DNA from: Oscillospiraceae bacterium
GTDB taxonomy: Bacteria > Bacillota > Clostridia > Oscillospirales > CAG-272
Assembly: GCA_015064255.1 (NCBI GenBank)
Contig: SVSP01000016.1
Coordinates: 1-56,835, forward strand
Length of the DNA stretch: 56,835 nt
Direction of reading: 5' to 3'
Shown here: piece after piece, positions 33,775-43,127 of the stretch
Layout: every line of letters starts with the position of its first letter
How positions within the stretch are numbered: position 1 is the stretch's first letter
Translations under genes and position numbers: made by a program
Notes under the pieces: model-generated
Seen by the model: only the letters and a program-made list of their open reading frames with translations
What the model was told of the DNA's origin: nothing
Databases searched by the model: none

Positions 33775-34737
33775 ATGAAAAAAATAATATCTTTAATCAT
33801 AGCATTAATCACAATAATTACGTGCATCACATCATGTTCAAGTGAAAACGACAAAAAAGATGATGACGAAAAAATATCCGTAGATGAGAACAAAAAAGAA
33901 GAAGAAATACCAAAAGATGAAAACAAACTCGTAGGAGATGTTTTTCTCACCGTTCCCGGACAATCCTCTCCGAGTAAAGTAACCGGATTTGGATCGGCGT
34001 TTGATTACGGTGTCGATACAGGTACTTCAGGCTCATGTGATGAAGTTTTTGAAGAGCTTGAAAATACGGAAAAAACTCTTTTTAACGGAACAAAAACGTT
34101 TGTTTATGAAAAAAGCGATTGCAGATTCAAAAACAGAAACACAAGCAAATACGGAACGTTTTATTGCATTTACGATAAGTACGTTGAAAAGGGAGCTGAC
34201 GGAGAAACACGTGTTGAGTTTCTTCACGGCACAGATATCTTAACGTACTATAATACACCCGTAGGCAGACAATCCTCAACCGCCACTATGGAAGATTACG
34301 AAATCAGAAAAGCAGCCGAAGATTTTATTTTGACGGTAATTTCCGAAGAAGAATTTTCTAAATATGCCGACGGTAAAATATTGGAGTATCCTGTAAAAGG
34401 ACTATTCGCAATTAGATATATGCGTTATGTGGCAAATTGTACGACCGACGATTATATATCCGTTGTTATGACTTCTAAGGGAAAAGTTGTATCATATACT
34501 GCTTTTTCTTTTGGAAAATATGATAATCTTGAATTAAAGTTCACAGAAGAGAACGTCAGTTTTGCTTATGACAAACTGATAGCTAAAGTAAATTCTATGC
34601 ACCTCAAAAATCCGAGTATGAGCAAGCCCTCTATAGTAACCGACACATCAGGAAATCCTTTTATTAAAGTTGTAGTAGAATATGACACAGACGACGGCGG
34701 AAGAAACAGCGACTATCTGTACGTAAATATTCAGTAA
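33775..34737 (+). CDS. Lipoprotein of unknown function, partner of the CHAT-like secreted protein
   Basis: A 320-residue lipoprotein with the signal MKKIISLIIALITIITCITS and lipobox ITSC, so Cys21 would be lipidated and the protein held on the outer face of the membrane. A Lys/Asp/Glu-rich spacer (KKDDDEKISVDENKKEEE) leads to a globular domain of about 260 residues with no family I recognise. It contains alternating strands such as VFLTVPGQ, TKTFVYEKSDCRF, YGTFYCIYDKYVE and FIKVVVEYDTDDG. It is preceded by AAAGGAG, is 25 nt from the CHAT-like gene and shares its A+T-rich composition, so the two form one operon. It could be a substrate, inhibitor or docking partner of the putative peptidase; none of these is shown by the sequence. 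Confidence 0.8.
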   Translation: MKKIISLIIALITIITCITSCSSENDKKDDDEKISVDENKKEEEIPKDENKLVGDVFLTVPGQSSPSKVTGFGSAFDYGVDTGTSGSCDEVFEELENTEKTLFNGTKTFVYEKSDCRFKNRNTSKYGTFYCIYDKYVEKGADGETRVEFLHGTDILTYYNTPVGRQSSTATMEDYEIRKAAEDFILTVISEEEFSKYADGKILEYPVKGLFAIRYMRYVANCTTDDYISVVMTSKGKVVSYTAFSFGKYDNLELKFTEENVSFAYDKLIAKVNSMHLKNPSMSKPSIVTDTSGNPFIKVVVEYDTDDGGRNSDYLYVNIQ

Positions 34738-34754
34738 GCATATCCCATCCCCTC

Positions 34755-34783
34755 CCCCGCGCCACCGCGCGGGGCAATTTTTT
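34755..34783 (+). terminator. Intrinsic terminator after the lipoprotein gene
   Basis: CCCCGCGC (34755-34762), loop CACC, GCGCGGGG (34767-34774), then CAATTTTTT. This G+C-only stem ends the A+T-rich two-gene island. Confidence 0.9.
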
Positions 34784-34815
34784 GTCCGTTTTGAGTTTCA
34801 AAAAAGCAAAAACAG

Positions 34816-34844
34816 TTGACAAAAGCAATATTATGTGGTAATAT
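34816..34844 (+). promoter_or_regulatory. Sigma-A promoter of valS
   Basis: -35 TTGACA (34816-34821), 17-nt spacer, -10 TAATAT (34839-34844). The leader of about 100 nt has a hairpin CCGGCG (34903-34908) with CGCCGG (34926-34931). No T-box AGGGTGG-type sequence is present. Confidence 0.8.
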
Positions 34845-34951
34845 AATAAAATAATCGGAAAATATTATCATTTTACTGTTTTATTACTTTATAATTTGAC
34901 ATCCGGCGCATCACATCGGTGCTTTCGCCGGGAAAGGATCGGACAAACATA

Positions 34952-37582
34952 ATGAAAAAAGAACTTGCCAAAACATATTCGCCGTCAGAGCTTGAAGAAC
35001 GGCTGTATAAATTTTGGAATGACAACGGGTACTTCACTCCCGACGTTAAGGACGAAAGACCGTCTTTCTCAATAGTTATTCCCCCGCCTAACGTAACGGG
35101 TCAGCTCCATATGGGACACGCACTCGACGAAACTCTTCAGGATATACTCGTCCGCTACAAGAGAATGCAGGGCTTTAACACACTTTGGGTTCCCGGAACA
35201 GACCACGCGGGTATCGCAACTCAGATAAAGGTTGAAGAAAGACTCCGTGTTGACGAAAATCTCACACGTTACGATCTCGGAAGAGAAAAATTCCTTGAGC
35301 GCGTTTGGGCGTGGAAGGATACCTACGAAAACAGAATCACAGGTCAGCTTAAAAAACTCGGCGCGTCCTGCGACTGGAGCCGTCAGCGCTTCACTATGGA
35401 CGAAGGCTGCTCCAAGGCTGTCCGCGAGGTTTTCGTAAATCTTTACGACAAAGGTCTTATCTACCGCGGAAACAGAATTATCAACTGGTGTCCCCGCTGT
35501 CTTACGGCTCTTTCGGACGCAGAGGTTGAATACAAGGATCAGCCCGGATATTTCTGGCATATCAAGTATCCTATCAAGGGCGAGGACGGCTACGTTGAAG
35601 TTGCTACCACACGTCCCGAGACAATGTTCGGTGATACAGCAGTCGCTGTAAACCCCGAAGATGAAAATATGAAGCATCTCATCGGCAAGACTCTCATTCT
35701 CCCCGTTGTAGGCAGAGAAATTCCCGTTATTGCCGACGATTACGTTGAGATCGGTTTCGGTACGGGCTGCGTTAAGATCACTCCCGCACACGACCCCAAC
35801 GACTTTATGGTAGGTCAGCGTCATAATCTCGAGCAGATCAAGGTTATGAACGACGATGCTACAATGAACAGCTTTGCCGGAAAATACGAGGGTATGGACC
35901 GCTACGAATGCCGCAAGGCACTTGTTGCAGACCTCGAAGCAGAAGGCTATCTTGTAAAGACAGTACCTCACGACCACAACGTAGGCGTTTGCTACCGTTG
36001 CGGCACAACAGTTGAGCCTCTCACATCCGACCAGTGGTTCGTTAAGATGAAGCCCCTCGCAGAGCCTGCTATCGAAGCTGTTGAAAACGGTTCTGTCAAG
36101 TTCGTTCCCGAACGCTTCTCTAAAAACTATTTCAACTGGATGAACAATATCCTTGACTGGTGTATCTCCCGTCAGCTCTGGTGGGGACACAGAATTCCTG
36201 CGTTCTACTGCGACACCTGCGGAGAAATGACAGTTTCCAAGGAAGACATCACAGTGTGCCCGAAGTGCGGCGGCAAGGTTCATCAAGACAGCGACGTTCT
36301 TGACACTTGGTTCTCGTCTGCACTCTGGCCCTTCTCTACTCTCGGTTGGCCCGAAAGCACGGAAGACCTCAAAAAATATTATCCCACAAACGTACTCGTT
36401 ACCGGATATGACATTATTACGTTCTGGGTATCCCGTATGATATTCTCCGGTCTTGAGCATATGGGTGAAAAGCCTTTCTCTACAGTATTCATTCACGGTC
36501 TTGTACGTGACGCGCAGGGCAGAAAGATGTCCAAGTCACTCGGAAACGGTATCGACCCGCTTGAAATCATCGCTTCTTACGGTGCAGACGCTCTCAGATT
36601 TGCTCTTGCTACCGGTAACAGCCCCGGAAACGATATGCGTTTCTCGAGCGAAAAGATAGAAGCCGCGCGTAACTTCAACAACAAGATCTGGAACGCGGCA
36701 AGATTCGTTCTTATGAATCTCACAATCGACGAAGCTGCTCTTCCCGAAAGCGACAAGCTTGAGCTTGAAGACAAGTGGATAATTTCCAAGTTCAATACTC
36801 TCTGTCGCGAGGTTACTACCAATCTCGACAACTTCGAACTCGGTGTCAGCCTTTCCAAGCTGTACGACTTCATTTGGGACGTATTCTGCGACTGGTATAT
36901 CGAGCTTGTAAAGCCCCGTCTTAACGACAAGGGCAGCGAAAGCAATATCGTTGCGCAGAACGTTCTCGTTTACGTTCTTTCCGAAACGCTCAAGCTTCTC
37001 CATCCGTATATGCCTTTCATTACAGAAGAGATATGGCAGTCGCTTCCTCACACGGGCGAAAGCATTATGATAAGCGATTATCCCAAGTACAGCGAAGCAC
37101 TTGACTTTTCCGAGGACGAGGAGCGTATGGCTTCCCTTATCGCAACTATCCGTGCTATCCGTAACCTCCGCAGCGAAATGAACGTTCCTCCGTCAAAGAA
37201 GGCAGCTCTCACGATCGTTTCCGAGCGTACAGATATCTATAACGAAAAGACTGAAGCGTTCTTTGTTAAGCTTGCTTCCGCTTCTTCTGTCACAGTTCTT
37301 TCAGAATATCATGACGAAAAATCGGTTCAGACCGTTACCGAAAATGCGGTAGTTTACATTCCGCTTGCAGAAATGATCGACTTCGAAAAAGAACTTGCGC
37401 GTCTTGAAGGCGAAAAGAAGAACACCCTTTTCGAAATCGAAAGACTCGAAAAGAAGCTTTCAAACGAAGGCTTTGTAGCAAAAGCTCCCGCACAGGTTGT
37501 CGAAGGAGAAAGAGCAAAACTGACTAAATATCGCGATACTCTTGAAAAAATAATGAACGCGATCGAAAAATTTAAAAACTGA
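34952..37582 (+). CDS. valS: Valyl-tRNA synthetase
   Basis: Class I synthetase charging tRNA-Val, with an editing domain that clears Thr-tRNA. ATG 34952 gives [20 protein letters not shown]; an in-frame GTG at 34919 lies within the leader hairpin. The 876-residue protein has the HIGH site [20 protein letters not shown], editing-domain blocks [19 protein letters not shown] and [11 protein letters not shown], Cys pairs (CYRCG, CDTCG, CPKCGG), the KMSKS site [14 protein letters not shown], the anticodon-binding helical domain and the C-terminal coiled coil rich in Lys/Glu that is usual for ValRS. Its codon use is markedly biased, as expected for a highly expressed gene. Confidence 0.97.
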   Translation: MKKELAKTYSPSELEERLYKFWNDNGYFTPDVKDERPSFSIVIPPPNVTGQLHMGHALDETLQDILVRYKRMQGFNTLWVPGTDHAGIATQIKVEERLRVDENLTRYDLGREKFLERVWAWKDTYENRITGQLKKLGASCDWSRQRFTMDEGCSKAVREVFVNLYDKGLIYRGNRIINWCPRCLTALSDAEVEYKDQPGYFWHIKYPIKGEDGYVEVATTRPETMFGDTAVAVNPEDENMKHLIGKTLILPVVGREIPVIADDYVEIGFGTGCVKITPAHDPNDFMVGQRHNLEQIKVMNDDATMNSFAGKYEGMDRYECRKALVADLEAEGYLVKTVPHDHNVGVCYRCGTTVEPLTSDQWFVKMKPLAEPAIEAVENGSVKFVPERFSKNYFNWMNNILDWCISRQLWWGHRIPAFYCDTCGEMTVSKEDITVCPKCGGKVHQDSDVLDTWFSSALWPFSTLGWPESTEDLKKYYPTNVLVTGYDIITFWVSRMIFSGLEHMGEKPFSTVFIHGLVRDAQGRKMSKSLGNGIDPLEIIASYGADALRFALATGNSPGNDMRFSSEKIEAARNFNNKIWNAARFVLMNLTIDEAALPESDKLELEDKWIISKFNTLCREVTTNLDNFELGVSLSKLYDFIWDVFCDWYIELVKPRLNDKGSESNIVAQNVLVYVLSETLKLLHPYMPFITEEIWQSLPHTGESIMISDYPKYSEALDFSEDEERMASLIATIRAIRNLRSEMNVPPSKKAALTIVSERTDIYNEKTEAFFVKLASASSVTVLSEYHDEKSVQTVTENAVVYIPLAEMIDFEKELARLEGEKKNTLFEIERLEKKLSNEGFVAKAPAQVVEGERAKLTKYRDTLEKIMNAIEKFKN

Positions 37583-37608
37583 CCTTATTTTGACAAATTT
37601 TTCATACT

Positions 37609-37654
37609 AAATGCAGTATCCTTATCCCGTAGAGGGTTTGAGGATACTGCATTT
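37609..37654 (+). terminator. Intrinsic terminator of valS
   Basis: AAATGCAGTATCC (37609-37621) pairs with GGATACTGCATTT (37642-37654) over 13 bp, followed by TTTATT. It separates valS from the sporulation operon, which must have its own promoter. Confidence 0.9.
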
Positions 37655-37708
37655 TTTATTGTCCCACCTCAGATAAAGAAAAGAATACCAAAAGAAAGGA
37701 CAAGGTGT

Positions 37709-38053
37709 ATGGAAATAGCAAGTGTAAAATGCACAATGAGCAAGGAATCTCTTATCATCGAGATCGAAGGAGACGTTGATCATCACACAGCCAAATACAT
37801 CAGAAGCGAGATCGACAAGGCAATATTTTACTATCGCCCAAGGGTTGCTCTTCTGAACGTCGGCAACGTCGATTTTATGGACTCTTCAGGGCTCGGTCTT
37901 ATCCTCGGAAGATACACAAACGTGCGCGAGGTCGGCGGAATACTTAAAATAGTCAATCCGTCGAAGGATATTGAAAAGATTCTTGCTCTTGCAGGCATAG
38001 AAAGACTTATCCCCGTAATCAAAACCACAGGCGTAACAGGCGTGGCAAACTAA
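37709..38053 (+). CDS. spoIIAA: Anti-sigma-F factor antagonist SpoIIAA
   Basis: A 114-residue STAS-domain protein. When unphosphorylated it binds SpoIIAB and frees sigma-F in the forespore. It shows EGDVDHHTAKYIRSEIDKAI, then RVALLNVGNVDFMDSSGLGL with the phosphorylatable Ser59/60 region, ILGRYTNVREVGG and the C-terminal LALAGIERLIPV. AAAGGA lies ahead of ATG 37709. It is the first gene of the spoIIA operon. A sigma-H promoter is expected from established biology, but I could not find a convincing one in 37655-37708. Confidence 0.95.
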   Translation: MEIASVKCTMSKESLIIEIEGDVDHHTAKYIRSEIDKAIFYYRPRVALLNVGNVDFMDSSGLGLILGRYTNVREVGGILKIVNPSKDIEKILALAGIERLIPVIKTTGVTGVAN

Positions 38054-38086
38054 ACTCAAAAGAAAGGATATAAAAAGGAAACAAAG

Positions 38087-38530
38087 ATGAAACAAGCACG
38101 AAAAACTCTCACAAACAGTATGACTCTCTCTTTTTTGTCGCTATCGCAAAATGAAAGCTTTGCAAGACAAGCAGTATGCGCTTTCGTAGCACAGCTCGAC
38201 CCGACTCTCGAGGAGCTTTCGGACACAAGAATAATAATCTCGGAGGCTGTAACAAACTGTGTCGTTCACGCCTACAAGAAAACTCCCGGCGAAGTATTTT
38301 TGTCGGTAAAATGTTACAGCGACAAAAGCATAGCTATAAAAATCAAAGACAAGGGCTGCGGAATAGAAAACGTGGAGCAGGCTATGGTGCCTTTCTACAC
38401 GACCGACAAGCAGGGTGAGCGAAGCGGTATGGGATTTGCAATAATGCAGGGACTTTCAAAAAAATTAAAGGTAAAATCAGAAACGGGCAAAGGAACGACG
38501 CTTGATATATACATAAAATTCGGTGAATAG
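38087..38530 (+). CDS. spoIIAB: Anti-sigma-F factor / SpoIIAA kinase SpoIIAB
   Basis: A 147-residue GHKL-fold serine kinase that holds sigma-F inactive and phosphorylates SpoIIAA. It has SFLSLSQNESFARQAVCAFV, the N-box SEAVTNCVVHAY, G1 IKDKGCGIENVEQAM, FYTTDKQGERSGMGFAIMQG (G2 region) and KSETGKGTTLDI. The ribosome site is AAGGAAA. It lies between spoIIAA (33 nt) and sigF (33 nt). Confidence 0.95.
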   Translation: MKQARKTLTNSMTLSFLSLSQNESFARQAVCAFVAQLDPTLEELSDTRIIISEAVTNCVVHAYKKTPGEVFLSVKCYSDKSIAIKIKDKGCGIENVEQAMVPFYTTDKQGERSGMGFAIMQGLSKKLKVKSETGKGTTLDIYIKFGE

Positions 38531-38563
38531 ATCCCACCGAAAACAGATGGCGGAGGTTTCTTT

Positions 38564-39280
38564 ATGAAAGTATGCGACAACAATGAACTTATAAAAAGAC
38601 TCAGCGAAGGGGACGATAGTGCGCTTGATGAAATAGTAACGCAAAATATGGGGCTTGTAAAAAGCGTAGCACTCAGGTTTTGCGGACGCGGTACCGAGTA
38701 CGAGGACCTTGTGCAGATAGGTGCTATCGGTCTTATGCGTGCGGCAAGAAGCTTCGATTTTTCCTTCGGCTGTATGTTCTCGACCTATGCGGTACCTCTT
38801 ATCGTCGGTGAAATAAGGCGTTTTCTCCGCGATGACGGACTTATAAAGGTAGGGCGCACAGTCAAGCAGTCAGCAGGGGTGATAATGCGTGCAAGAGAAG
38901 ATTTTTTATCCTCGTCAGAAAGAGAGCCTACCGTAAAGGAGCTTGCCGAAATGTGTAATATGTCGGTAGAAGATGTTGCTTTCGCGCTCGATGCCGCACT
39001 TCCGATACGCTCTCTGAGCGAGCCGATAGGTTCGGACGACGACAACGCTTCGCTTGAATATTTCATAGCGGACAGAGAAAACCTGCTCGAAAAGCTGACA
39101 GACAGTATTGCTCTGCGTGAAGCCATAGCAACACTCTCGCCGCGTCAGCAGGAGATAGTCAAGCTCAGGTATTTCAAAGAGCTTTCGCAGCAGCAAACGG
39201 GCGACGCTCTCGGTATAACGCAGGTCAAGGTTTCGCGTGAAGAAAAGAAAATAATGGAAATTCTACGCAAGGCTCTTTGA
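38564..39280 (+). CDS. sigF: RNA polymerase sigma-F factor (SpoIIAC)
   Basis: The first forespore-specific sigma factor. The 238-residue protein has region 2 with YEDLVQIGAIGLMRAARSFD and FSTYAVPLIVGEIRRFLRDD, the sigma-F-type IKVGRTVKQSAGVI, region 3 REPTVKELAEMCNMSVEDVA and region 4 LSPRQQEIVKLRYFKELSQQ followed by an HTH (TGDALGITQVKVSREEKK). GGCGGAGG precedes ATG 38564. The third gene of the operon; no terminator of note follows. Confidence 0.95.
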   Translation: MKVCDNNELIKRLSEGDDSALDEIVTQNMGLVKSVALRFCGRGTEYEDLVQIGAIGLMRAARSFDFSFGCMFSTYAVPLIVGEIRRFLRDDGLIKVGRTVKQSAGVIMRAREDFLSSSEREPTVKELAEMCNMSVEDVAFALDAALPIRSLSEPIGSDDDNASLEYFIADRENLLEKLTDSIALREAIATLSPRQQEIVKLRYFKELSQQQTGDALGITQVKVSREEKKIMEILRKAL

Positions 39281-39391
39281 AATATTTTGAATTTATACCA
39301 AAATTCCCCATTAATACTTCTTTTTCACAATGGTTTTTGCTGTTTTTTCGATGATTTTCAAGGAAAATTTAAAAATAAATGATTTTTCTTA

Positions 39392-39420
39392 TTGACAAAC
39401 ACGGACCTTATGTGTATAAT
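39392..39420 (+). promoter_or_regulatory. Sigma-A promoter of yceD-rpmF
   Basis: -35 TTGACA (39392-39397), 17-nt spacer, -10 TATAAT (39415-39420), a perfect consensus suited to a ribosomal-protein gene. Confidence 0.85.
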
Positions 39421-39489
39421 ATACCTTGCGCCTTTTTGTAAAGATAAAGTGCGCGCAATATTATACGCTGATTAAGTAATGGAGATCAT

Positions 39490-39987
39490 ATGATTATCGA
39501 CCTTAGTCCGATACTTCGCGGAGAAACCTCTGTTCTCAAAATTGAATACGAAATGTCGGATATGCCCGACGTTCCCGACGTTACTTTTACCGAGGGCTGT
39601 AAAGTTTCGGGTAAGGTAGATAACCGCGCAGGATATATGACCCTTTCCCTGCACGCTTCTCTTCCCTACGTTTCAAACTGTGCAAGATGCCTTGAGGAAG
39701 TGCGCGGTGTGTTTGAGGTCGATATCGACCAACCGCTTGCGGTATCGGGCGCTCTTAACGACGAGGACACAGACGATTACATTTTGATCGAAAACAACGC
39801 TATCGACTGCGATATTCCGATAAGCGAGGCTGTGATTCTCGATTTTCCTTTAAAAATTCTCTGCAAAGAGGACTGCGCAGGGCTCTGTTTTATGTGCGGA
39901 AAGAATCTAAATCACGAAAAATGCTCTTGCGAGAAAAAAGAAATTGATCCGAGGCTCGAAATTCTCGCTAAACTACTTGACAAATAA
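39490..39987 (+). CDS. YceD/DUF177 family protein
   Basis: A 165-residue protein of the YceD (DUF177) family, which is linked to rpmF across bacteria and has been tied to 23S rRNA accumulation. It has the N-terminal beta region (KVSGKVDNRAGYMTLSLHAS), the YVSNCARCLEEVRGVFEVDI core, and a cysteine-rich end CKEDCAGLCFMCGKNLNHEK then CSC that looks like a zinc site of the family. It lies 62 nt before rpmF in one transcript. Confidence 0.92.
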   Translation: MIIDLSPILRGETSVLKIEYEMSDMPDVPDVTFTEGCKVSGKVDNRAGYMTLSLHASLPYVSNCARCLEEVRGVFEVDIDQPLAVSGALNDEDTDDYILIENNAIDCDIPISEAVILDFPLKILCKEDCAGLCFMCGKNLNHEKCSCEKKEIDPRLEILAKLLDK

Positions 39988-40049
39988 AAATATTTGGTGT
40001 ATAATACAATTTAGGTAATTTTAGAAATAATTCGGGAGGTGTTTTATAA

Positions 40050-40241
40050 ATGGCAGTACCAAAGAGAAAAGTATCAAAAGCAAGACGCGACAAGAGACGT
40101 TCAAGCGTTTGGAAGATTGATGCACCCGCAATCCAGAAATGCCCTAAGTGTGGCGAATATAAGGCTGCGCACCAGGTTTGCAGCGCCTGCGGCACATACA
40201 ACGGCAAGACTATCATTGAGGTAAACAAGGCTGATGCTTAA
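40050..40241 (+). CDS. rpmF: 50S ribosomal protein L32
   Basis: The 63-residue protein begins MAVPKRKVSKARRDKRRS and has the zinc-binding pairs CPKC and CSAC, so it is the zinc-containing (C+) form. GGGAGGTG precedes ATG 40050. It is the last gene of the yceD-rpmF operon, followed by a terminator. Confidence 0.97.
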   Translation: MAVPKRKVSKARRDKRRSSVWKIDAPAIQKCPKCGEYKAAHQVCSACGTYNGKTIIEVNKADA

Positions 40242-40250
40242 CGCCAAATG

Positions 40251-40287
40251 AGGGTATGTTCGCGGTAAACGGACATACCCTATCGTT
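40251..40287 (+). terminator. Intrinsic terminator of rpmF
   Basis: AGGGTATGT (40251-40259) pairs with ACATACCCT (40273-40281), then ATCGTTTTTT. Confidence 0.85.
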
Positions 40288-40335
40288 TTTTCATAGCACG
40301 GTTTTGCCGTATTCCGACAGAAGCGGGCAGATTTG

Positions 40336-40376
40336 AAAAACAAACGCCACCGCTTAACGCGGTGTGTTTTGTTTTT
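40336..40376 (+). terminator. Second, imperfect stem-loop between rpmF and the DUF512 gene
   Basis: AAAAACAAACGCCACCGC (40336-40353), loop TTAAC, then GCGGTGTGTTTTGTTTTT (40359-40376). The arms pair over 15 of 18 positions, with a small internal loop. The T-rich right arm suits a terminator or attenuator before the gene starting at 40427. Confidence 0.55.
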
Positions 40377-40426
40377 GGCAAAGATTGCACGAAAAACAAA
40401 ACGAAAAATAAGTGAGGGAGATTTTT

Positions 40427-41734
40427 ATGGTAAAGATAGCTTCGGTAAAAAAAGGCTCGCCTGCCGACCGTGCGGGCATCCTTAAAGACGATATTATCAT
40501 ATCCGTAAACGGAAATGAAATAAGCGACGTCCTCGATTACCGTTTTTACATTATGGAAAGCTCTCTTACACTCCTTATCCATCGCGGTCCCGAGCTTTTT
40601 GAAGTTAAAATTTCAAAAGACGAATATTCGGATATAGGTCTCGACTTCGAAACCTATCTTATGGACGAAAAACGCTCCTGCCGCAACGGCTGTGTCTTCT
40701 GCTTTATCGACCAGAACCCACCCGGTATGCGTGAGTCTATATACTTTAAGGATGACGATTCGCGCCTTTCATTCCTTTCGGGAAATTATATTACACTCAC
40801 AAACCTGAAGGACAGCGACATAGACCGTATAATAAAAATGCATATGTCACCGATAAACGTTTCGGTACATACTACAAATCCCGAGCTTCGCTGCAAAATG
40901 ATGAAAAACCGTTTTGCGGGAAGATCCCTCGGATATCTGAAAAAACTTGCCGATGCAGGTATAACGATCAACGGTCAGATAGTGCTTTGCAAGGGTCTTA
41001 ACGACAAAGAAGAGCTTTCAAGAACGATGAACGACCTTTATGCTCTATATCCCGCAATTTCAAGCGTATCGGTAGTCCCCGCAGGTCTTACAAAGCACCG
41101 CGAAGGACTCTTCCCTCTCGAACTTTTTACTCCCGAGGAAGCCGCCGAGGTCATCTCACAGGTCAATTCATTCGGTGACAAGTGTCTTGAAAAGTGCGGA
41201 AGCCGAATTTTCTGTTGTGCGGATGAATTCTATCTGAAATCGAAAACTCCTTTTCCCGATGCCTCCTACTACGAGGATTATCCGCAGTTTGAAAACGGTG
41301 TCGGTATGATAGTTTCTATGCTTGAAGAATTTAACAGTGAGCTTGAATTTATCGAAGAAGATTATGACACCTCGGTAGAAAAGAAATTCTCGATAGCAAC
41401 CGGTGAGGCGGCATTCGATTTTATCAGCTCACTTTCCGAGCGTCTGTGTGAGAGATGTCCTGCCCTCCACGGAAGCGTTTACAAAATAGAAAACAACTTC
41501 TTCGGAAATACGATAACCGTCGCAGGTCTTATATGCGGCTGTGATCTTATTTCACAGCTTCGCGGTAAAGAACTCGGCGACACACTCTACGTCTCGTCAA
41601 ATATGCTTCGTTCGGAAGGCGACCTTTTCCTCGACAGCATATCGCTCGAAGATGCAGAAAAAGAATTAAACGTGAAAATAATTCCCGTCCCTACCGACGG
41701 ATATGAATTTATAAAAGCAATACTTGAAAAATAA
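40427..41734 (+). CDS. DUF512 family protein with PDZ and radical-SAM-like CxxxCxxC motif
   Basis: ATG 40427 follows GAGGGAG; a GTG 15 nt upstream overlaps that site. The 435-residue protein has an N-terminal PDZ-like domain (ASVKKGSPADRAGILKDDII, residues 5-60), then the cluster motif CRNGCVFC (Cys85, 89, 92) followed by FIDQNPPGMRESIY, a barrel-like region with INVSVHTTNPELRCKMM and LADAGITINGQIVLCKG, and the C-terminal DUF512 domain (VSVVPAGLTKHREGLFPLEL, ITVAGLICGCDLI). The CxxxCxxC spacing is that of radical-SAM [4Fe-4S] enzymes. Proteins of this family sit beside der in many Clostridia, as here (26 nt). The substrate is unknown. Confidence 0.9.
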   Translation: MVKIASVKKGSPADRAGILKDDIIISVNGNEISDVLDYRFYIMESSLTLLIHRGPELFEVKISKDEYSDIGLDFETYLMDEKRSCRNGCVFCFIDQNPPGMRESIYFKDDDSRLSFLSGNYITLTNLKDSDIDRIIKMHMSPINVSVHTTNPELRCKMMKNRFAGRSLGYLKKLADAGITINGQIVLCKGLNDKEELSRTMNDLYALYPAISSVSVVPAGLTKHREGLFPLELFTPEEAAEVISQVNSFGDKCLEKCGSRIFCCADEFYLKSKTPFPDASYYEDYPQFENGVGMIVSMLEEFNSELEFIEEDYDTSVEKKFSIATGEAAFDFISSLSERLCERCPALHGSVYKIENNFFGNTITVAGLICGCDLISQLRGKELGDTLYVSSNMLRSEGDLFLDSISLEDAEKELNVKIIPVPTDGYEFIKAILEK

Positions 41735-41760
41735 AATTTTTACAGAAAGGCAGACTTAAT

Positions 41761-43089
41761 ATGGCAAAACCCGTAATCGCAATAGTCGGAAGACCGAACG
41801 TAGGAAAATCCACCCTGTTTAACAAGCTTGCGGGCGAACGTATAGCTATCGTTGAAGATATTCCCGGTGTTACACGTGACCGTATCTACCACGAGATCGA
41901 ATGGCGCGGAAAAACCTGTCTTATGATAGACACGGGCGGTATCGAGCCTACCACAGATGACGTAATACTCAAACATATGCGCACGCAGGCTGAGCTTGCC
42001 ATCGAAAGTGCCGACGTTATAATTTTTATGTGCGACATACATTCGGGTGTTACCGCAAGCGACAGAGATATCGCAAATATGCTCCTTCGCGCACGTACTC
42101 CCGTTGTCGTTGCAGTAAACAAAATAGACCGCATAGGCGCTCCGCCTCCTGAATTTTATGAATTTTACGAGCTTGGATTTGACGGAGATCCGATACCGGT
42201 ATCTTCTGTTCACGGAAGCGGAACGGGCGACCTTCTCGATGCGGTATATGACAGACTCCCAGAATTTGAGTCCGAAGAGGAAGAGGACGACCGCATAAAG
42301 GTTGCCGTTATCGGTAAGCCTAACGCGGGAAAAAGCTCGATAATAAACAAAATACTCGGCGAAAACAGACTTATCGTTTCAAATATTGCGGGAACAACCC
42401 GCGATGCTATCGACACGGCAGTCGATAATGAATTCGGAAATTACACATTTATAGACACAGCCGGAATAAGACGTCAGAGCAAGGTAGATGACAAGATAGA
42501 AAAATACAGCGTTCTCCGCGCCAAAATGGCAGTAGAGCGTGCTGACGTCTGCCTTATCGTAATAGATGCCGAAGAAGGAATCACCGAGCAGGACGAAAAG
42601 ATCGCCGGTATCGCGCACGAAGCAGGAAAGGCTTCGATAATCGTAGTCAACAAGTGGGATCTCATCGAAAAGGACAACAGTACCACAAAGCGCTTCACGG
42701 AAAAAATATACAACGCACTCTCGTATATGACTTACGCGCCCCTTATTTTCGTTTCAGCAAAAACGGGACAGCGTCTTGAAAAGCTTTTCGAGCATATAAA
42801 TTATATCAACAATCAGGCTTGTACAAGAATAACGACGGGTATGCTCAACGATATGCTTGCAGATGCTACCGCAAGAGTACAGCCTCCGTCGGACAAGGGC
42901 CGCAGACTCAAGATATATTATATGACTCAGACTTCGATAAAGCCGCCGTCATTCGTCATTTTCTGCAACGATATAAGACTTTTCCATTATTCCTATCAGA
43001 GATATATCGAAAATCAGATCAGAGAAGTATTCGGATTCAAGGGTACTCCCATAAGATTCGTTCTTCGTCAGCGCGGCGACGAAACTTAA
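41761..43089 (+). CDS. der: Ribosome biogenesis GTPase Der (EngA)
   Basis: Der is the tandem-GTPase needed for 50S assembly. The 442-residue protein has two G domains: GRPNVGKSTLFNKL, DTGG and NKID in the first, then GKPNAGKSSIINKI, DTAGIRRQSKVDDKIEKYSV and NKWDLIEKDN in the second. A C-terminal KH-like domain follows (YYMTQTSIKPPSFVIFCND, FKGTPIRFVLRQR). The linker between G domains is acidic (EFESEEEEDDR). Full length, starting at ATG 41761 behind AGAAAGG. Confidence 0.97.
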   Translation: MAKPVIAIVGRPNVGKSTLFNKLAGERIAIVEDIPGVTRDRIYHEIEWRGKTCLMIDTGGIEPTTDDVILKHMRTQAELAIESADVIIFMCDIHSGVTASDRDIANMLLRARTPVVVAVNKIDRIGAPPPEFYEFYELGFDGDPIPVSSVHGSGTGDLLDAVYDRLPEFESEEEEDDRIKVAVIGKPNAGKSSIINKILGENRLIVSNIAGTTRDAIDTAVDNEFGNYTFIDTAGIRRQSKVDDKIEKYSVLRAKMAVERADVCLIVIDAEEGITEQDEKIAGIAHEAGKASIIVVNKWDLIEKDNSTTKRFTEKIYNALSYMTYAPLIFVSAKTGQRLEKLFEHINYINNQACTRITTGMLNDMLADATARVQPPSDKGRRLKIYYMTQTSIKPPSFVIFCNDIRLFHYSYQRYIENQIREVFGFKGTPIRFVLRQRGDET

Positions 43090-43127
43090 GCTGTTAAACT
43101 GTATATCAACTTATTTTGGAGGATTTT

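Noticed and set aside
34850-34951. T-box riboswitch in front of valS
   Set aside because: The leader is only about 100 nt and lacks the conserved AGGGTGG-type sequence and a terminator/antiterminator pair. Only one simple hairpin is seen.
35069-36496. Long open frame antisense to valS (475 codons), and similar ones opposite 49263-50444 and 693-1904
   Set aside because: They mirror strongly biased codon use of the real genes, have no ribosome sites or domain patterns, and lie fully inside confident genes.
37655-37708. Sigma-H promoter for the spoIIA operon
   Set aside because: AAAGAATA resembles a -10, but no AGGAWWT-like -35 lies at the right distance; the nearest AGGATA belongs to the valS terminator stem. 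I could not support a site.
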